NCBI RefSeq assembly: GCF_021654035.1
Contig: NZ_JAJPDW010000001.1
Span: 1,054,001-1,118,000 of the forward strand
Length of the DNA stretch: 64,000 nucleotides
Direction of reading: 5' to 3'
DNA from: Microbacterium aurantiacum
Lineage (GTDB): Bacteria; Actinomycetota; Actinomycetes; Actinomycetales; Microbacteriaceae
The notes beneath the pieces were generated by a model. That model had not been told where the DNA came from. It saw nothing but the letters and a program-made list of their open reading frames with translations, and searched no databases. The position numbers and the translations under genes were made by a program. This document shows, piece by piece, positions 61,282 to 64,000 of this stretch. Positions within the stretch are counted from its first letter, which is position 1, and every line of letters begins with the position of its first letter.

Positions 61282-61979
61282 TCGCGACCTCCGTCCACGT
61301 CGTCGTCCCCGTCCACAACGAGGAAGACCTCCTGCAGTCGTGCCTTGACGCGGTGCAGGGAGCGAGCGCCCGCGCGTGCGCGCTCGGCATCGACGTCCAC
61401 ACCGTCGTCGTCCTCGACGCGTGCACCGACCGCTCAGCCCTCATCGCCCGCCGGTACCCGGTCGAGATCATCGAGATCGACGCCGGCCGCGTGGGGCGCG
61501 CGCGTCGCATCGGAACGGATGCCGCTCTCCGCCACGCCGACGAAGAGACCCGTGCGTGGGTCGCCCACACTGACGCCGACTCAATCGTCCCCGGCAACTG
61601 GATCACCCACCAGGTGGCCCTCTCGGCCGGCGGATCCGACGTCATGATCGGCACCGTCCGGCCCGACTTCGCCGATCTGACCCTCCGTCACGTCGACCAC
61701 TGGCGTGCCACGCACACGCCCGGACGTCCCAACGGACACGTGCACGGCGCGAACCTCGGCTTCCGCGCCGGCGTCTACCGCCACGTCGGCGGCTTCGCCG
61801 AGGTGCCCGAGCACGAGGACGTCACGTTCGTCGCCGCCGCGCGTGCCGCGGGGTTCGTCCTGACCGCCTCCGACGTCGCGGAGGTCATGACCTCCGGCCG
61901 CTTCGTCGGACGCACCCCTGGCGGGTACGCCGGCTACCTCGCCGCGCAGGAGGAGATGCTCGAGTCCGGGGTCGCCTGA
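61278..61979 (+). CDS. Family 2 glycosyltransferase
   Basis: The 233-residue GT-A enzyme (GTG 61278, 4-bp overlap) starts HVVVPVHNEEDLLQSCLDAV and has the nucleotide-sugar DxD-like HTDADS, then HGANLGFRAGVYRHVGGF and an acidic base EHEDVTF. It should transfer a sugar onto the product of the neighbouring enzymes. It is the last gene of the three-gene operon. Confidence 0.9.
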   Translation: MIATSVHVVVPVHNEEDLLQSCLDAVQGASARACALGIDVHTVVVLDACTDRSALIARRYPVEIIEIDAGRVGRARRIGTDAALRHADEETRAWVAHTDADSIVPGNWITHQVALSAGGSDVMIGTVRPDFADLTLRHVDHWRATHTPGRPNGHVHGANLGFRAGVYRHVGGFAEVPEHEDVTFVAAARAAGFVLTASDVAEVMTSGRFVGRTPGGYAGYLAAQEEMLESGVA

Positions 61980-62004
61980 GCAGCGTTCCCGCCGGCCGTA
62001 TGCT

Positions 62005-62781
62005 GTGCTCGTGAACGGCCCGATCCCTGTCATCGTCTCGTACTCCAGCGAGACCCCGCGGCACGATGCCGCCTTCGCCGACGAGCTCCGCGTCCTCGCC
62101 GCGGGGGCCGCGACCGCGATCGCCGAGGCGGGTCTCGAGGCGCGGTGGGTGAACGCCGCCGCACCTCACAGTGACGCGCACGACCTCCTCGCGACGGCGC
62201 ACGGCGTGATCGTGCTCGGCGGCGCCGACGTCGACCCCTCCCTCTACGGCGCGACCCCCGCCGGAGCGTGGATGGACTCCGCCGACGCCGCAGCCGACGC
62301 GTTCGAGGCGGCCCTCCTGCGCGAAGCGCTCGAGCGGGGCGTGCCGGTGTTCACGATCTGCCGCGGCACTCAGCTGTTGAACGTGGTGCGCGGCGGCACT
62401 CTCGTGCAGGACCTCGGGGCGGGCATCCACCGCGAACCGAACCAGGACATGGTGACCCACCCGGTCGCGGTCCGCCCCGGCACGCGCCTCGCCGCGGTGC
62501 TCGGCACCGGCACGCGCGACGTGCGCTCCGGCCACCATCAGGCCGTCGACGCGCTCGGCGAGGGCCTCGTCGTGAGCGCGACCGCGCCCGACGGCGTCAT
62601 CGAGGCGATCGAGGGCCGGGACACCGGAAAGGATGCCGGCTGGGTCGTCGGCGTGCAGTGGCACCCCGAGGACGCCGGAAGCGACCCCGCACAGCTGCGA
62701 CTGCTGCTCGCCGACTTCGCCGCCGCGGCGCGCATCGTCCTTCCTGTCGGAGACGACCCGATCACCGCTCCGGCGGCGTAG
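62005..62781 (+). CDS. Gamma-glutamyl-gamma-aminobutyrate hydrolase family (class I GATase)
   Basis: The 258-residue protein (GTG 62005 or 62011) has the peptidase C26 triad: Cys in FTICRGTQLLN, and His and Glu in VQWHPEDAG. It also has the LGGADVDPSLYG segment typical of PuuD. PuuD frees GABA from gamma-glutamyl-GABA in putrescine breakdown. No other put genes are near, so the substrate is inferred only from family. Confidence 0.88.
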   Translation: MLVNGPIPVIVSYSSETPRHDAAFADELRVLAAGAATAIAEAGLEARWVNAAAPHSDAHDLLATAHGVIVLGGADVDPSLYGATPAGAWMDSADAAADAFEAALLREALERGVPVFTICRGTQLLNVVRGGTLVQDLGAGIHREPNQDMVTHPVAVRPGTRLAAVLGTGTRDVRSGHHQAVDALGEGLVVSATAPDGVIEAIEGRDTGKDAGWVVGVQWHPEDAGSDPAQLRLLLADFAAAARIVLPVGDDPITAPAA

Positions 62782-62862
62782 CGCCCGCACACGAAGCGAA
62801 ACCCATCCGGCGCCCCTCGCGCTCCGAAGAACTCCCGAAGCCACAAGCCGAAGGAGACCCGC

Positions 62863-64000
62863 ATGGGCGCACGCAGAACCCGACCCCGCGTCCTGCTCTG
62901 GGCAGCGCTGGCCGGGCTCATCTCCGGCGCGGTGTTCCTCGCCGCCGCCGAGCTGGTCGCGCTCATCGCCGCGCGCTCGGCGAGCCCGATCCTCGCCGTC
63001 GGATCTTTCGTGATCGACATCGTTCCGCAGCCGGTCAAGGAGTTCGCGATCACGGCCTTCGGTGCCGCCGACAAGATCGTGCTCCTCGGAAGCCTCGGCC
63101 TCGCCGTGGCGATCGCGTCGGCCATCGCCGGCATCCTGCAGTACCTGCGTCCGCACCTCGGCGTCGCGGCCCTCGTGCTCGCCGGGGTCCTCTCCGGTGC
63201 CGCGATCGTCACGCGCGCGTCGGCGGAGGCGCTGTCGTTCGTTCCCCCGCTCGCCGGTACGATCGCCGGCTCGGTCATCCTGATCGTGCTCATCCGCCGT
63301 CTGCAGGGATGGCGCGAGGACGTGACGAGCGGGGAGGGCGCAGCGAAAGGCGTGAACCGTCGCGGCTTCCTCCTCACCAGCGCGATCGCCGGCGCCTCGG
63401 CCGTCATCGCCGGTGTCGCCGCCCGCGCGGTGAGCGCCGCGACCTCCTCCGTCGACGCGATCCGCGGGGCCCTGCGCATTCCCGAACCGCGGTCGCGCGT
63501 GACGATCCCCGAAGGCGCCGAACTCGACGTCGACGGCATCTCGTCGCTGTACACGCCGAACGACCAGTTCTACCGCGTCGACACCGCGCTCACCGTCCCG
63601 ACGATCGACCCCGCGACATGGCGTCTCGTCGTCGACGGCATGGTCGACCAGCGCATCGAGCTGAGCTTCGACGACCTCATCGGCCGCGGCCTCGACGAGT
63701 ACTCCATCACCCTCACCTGCGTGTCGAACGAGGTCGGCGGCAATCTCGTCGGCAGCGCTCGCTGGCTCGGCGTGCCGGTCCGCGACATCCTCGCGCTCGC
63801 CGGCGTCCAGTCCGGTGCCGACATGGTGCTCTCCCGCAGCGTCGACGGGTACACCGCCAGCACGCCGCTGGCCTCGCTGACCGACGAGGGCACCGACGCG
63901 ATCCTCGCCGTCGCCATGAACGGCGAGCCCCTGCCCCTCGAGCACGGCTTCCCCGTCCGCATGGTCGTTCCGGGTCTCTATGGCTACGTCTCGGCGACCA
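62863..64000 (+). CDS. Membrane-bound molybdopterin-dependent oxidoreductase (sulfite-oxidase type), 5' part
   Basis: The frame runs off the window end; ATG 62863 follows AAGGAG by six bases. About 379 residues are visible. The first 155 include four hydrophobic helices. An RRGF patch (166-169) precedes another helix, like a Tat motif after the membrane part. From about 225 the Mo-cofactor domain begins (YTPNDQFYRVDT, WRLVVDGMV), and Cys286 in ITLTCVSNEVGG is the expected molybdenum ligand. The protein should face outward and oxidise a small substrate. Confidence 0.88.
   Translation, partial: MGARRTRPRVLLWAALAGLISGAVFLAAAELVALIAARSASPILAVGSFVIDIVPQPVKEFAITAFGAADKIVLLGSLGLAVAIASAIAGILQYLRPHLGVAALVLAGVLSGAAIVTRASAEALSFVPPLAGTIAGSVILIVLIRRLQGWREDVTSGEGAAKGVNRRGFLLTSAIAGASAVIAGVAARAVSAATSSVDAIRGALRIPEPRSRVTIPEGAELDVDGISSLYTPNDQFYRVDTALTVPTIDPATWRLVVDGMVDQRIELSFDDLIGRGLDEYSITLTCVSNEVGGNLVGSARWLGVPVRDILALAGVQSGADMVLSRSVDGYTASTPLASLTDEGTDAILAVAMNGEPLPLEHGFPVRMVVPGLYGYVSAT

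Noticed and set aside
61885-63945. A 686-codon minus-strand frame at the window end
   Set aside because: Antisense to the amidotransferase and molybdopterin genes, which have clear motifs.

Overview
The window is high-GC DNA with actinobacterial gene families (a DUF222/HNH '13E12' protein, a DUF5684 membrane protein, a PIG-L/NodS-like fusion, mhqO-mhqD) and many GTG/TTG starts behind GGAG/AAGGA ribosome sites. I infer a Microbacteriaceae chromosome, probably Microbacterium or a close relative. This is inference from gene style, not from a marker gene.

1-9.7 kb is ordinary chromosome: an ABC-F ATPase end, a copper-resistance pair (DUF305 lipoprotein and CopB-type P1B ATPase, with a CsoR-like palindrome between them), small membrane proteins, an IscA-like protein without cysteines, and an epoxide hydrolase with a TGA where its family has a conserved Trp. 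At 9.70 kb a tRNA-Arg(CCT) is followed by a tyrosine recombinase with no visible catalytic tyrosine. This looks like the left edge of a genomic island.

11.2-34.4 kb is the accessory core. It opens with a MazG-like pyrophosphohydrolase overlapping a GIY-YIG/DUF2075 helicase, then a DUF4230 protein and a helical partner. A two-armed locus (16.0-33.3 kb) follows, firing from one 154-bp divergent interval. The leftward arm encodes a UvrD-like helicase with a RecB-type nuclease end, a one-TM protein, a NERD helicase and a small acidic protein. The rightward arm encodes an Fe-S PD-(D/E)XK nuclease, an SF1 helicase, a type III-like adenine methyltransferase, a type III Res-like ATPase/nuclease, a DUF262-DUF1524-RAMA protein and a second one-TM protein. 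The rightward genes overlap or sit 2-15 bp apart. I cannot match this set to BREX, DISARM, Gabija or another catalogued system. It is my main candidate for an undescribed anti-phage system.

34.4-39.2 kb holds an IS110-family element (a possible bridge-RNA locus), then mhqO-mhqD and an acyltransferase. A 4.2-kb restriction-modification island (C5-methyltransferase, Vsr, PD-(D/E)XK protein, OLD-like ATPase) sits between two roughly 385-bp imperfect direct repeats covering the acyltransferase end and the start of a dienelactone-hydrolase gene. Only the right repeat leads into an intact hydrolase.

43.8-64 kb is chromosome with much small-scale decay: a 64-bp palindromic repeat in two copies, an MFS gene cut by an IS3 remnant, and a truncated SLC13 transporter. 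An IS5-family element appears to carry a TetR/aldo-keto reductase pair between matching 17-bp ends with CTAG on both sides. The window ends with an acyl-CoA dehydrogenase / PIG-L-methyltransferase / GT2 operon, a class I amidotransferase hydrolase and the start of a membrane-bound molybdopterin oxidoreductase.
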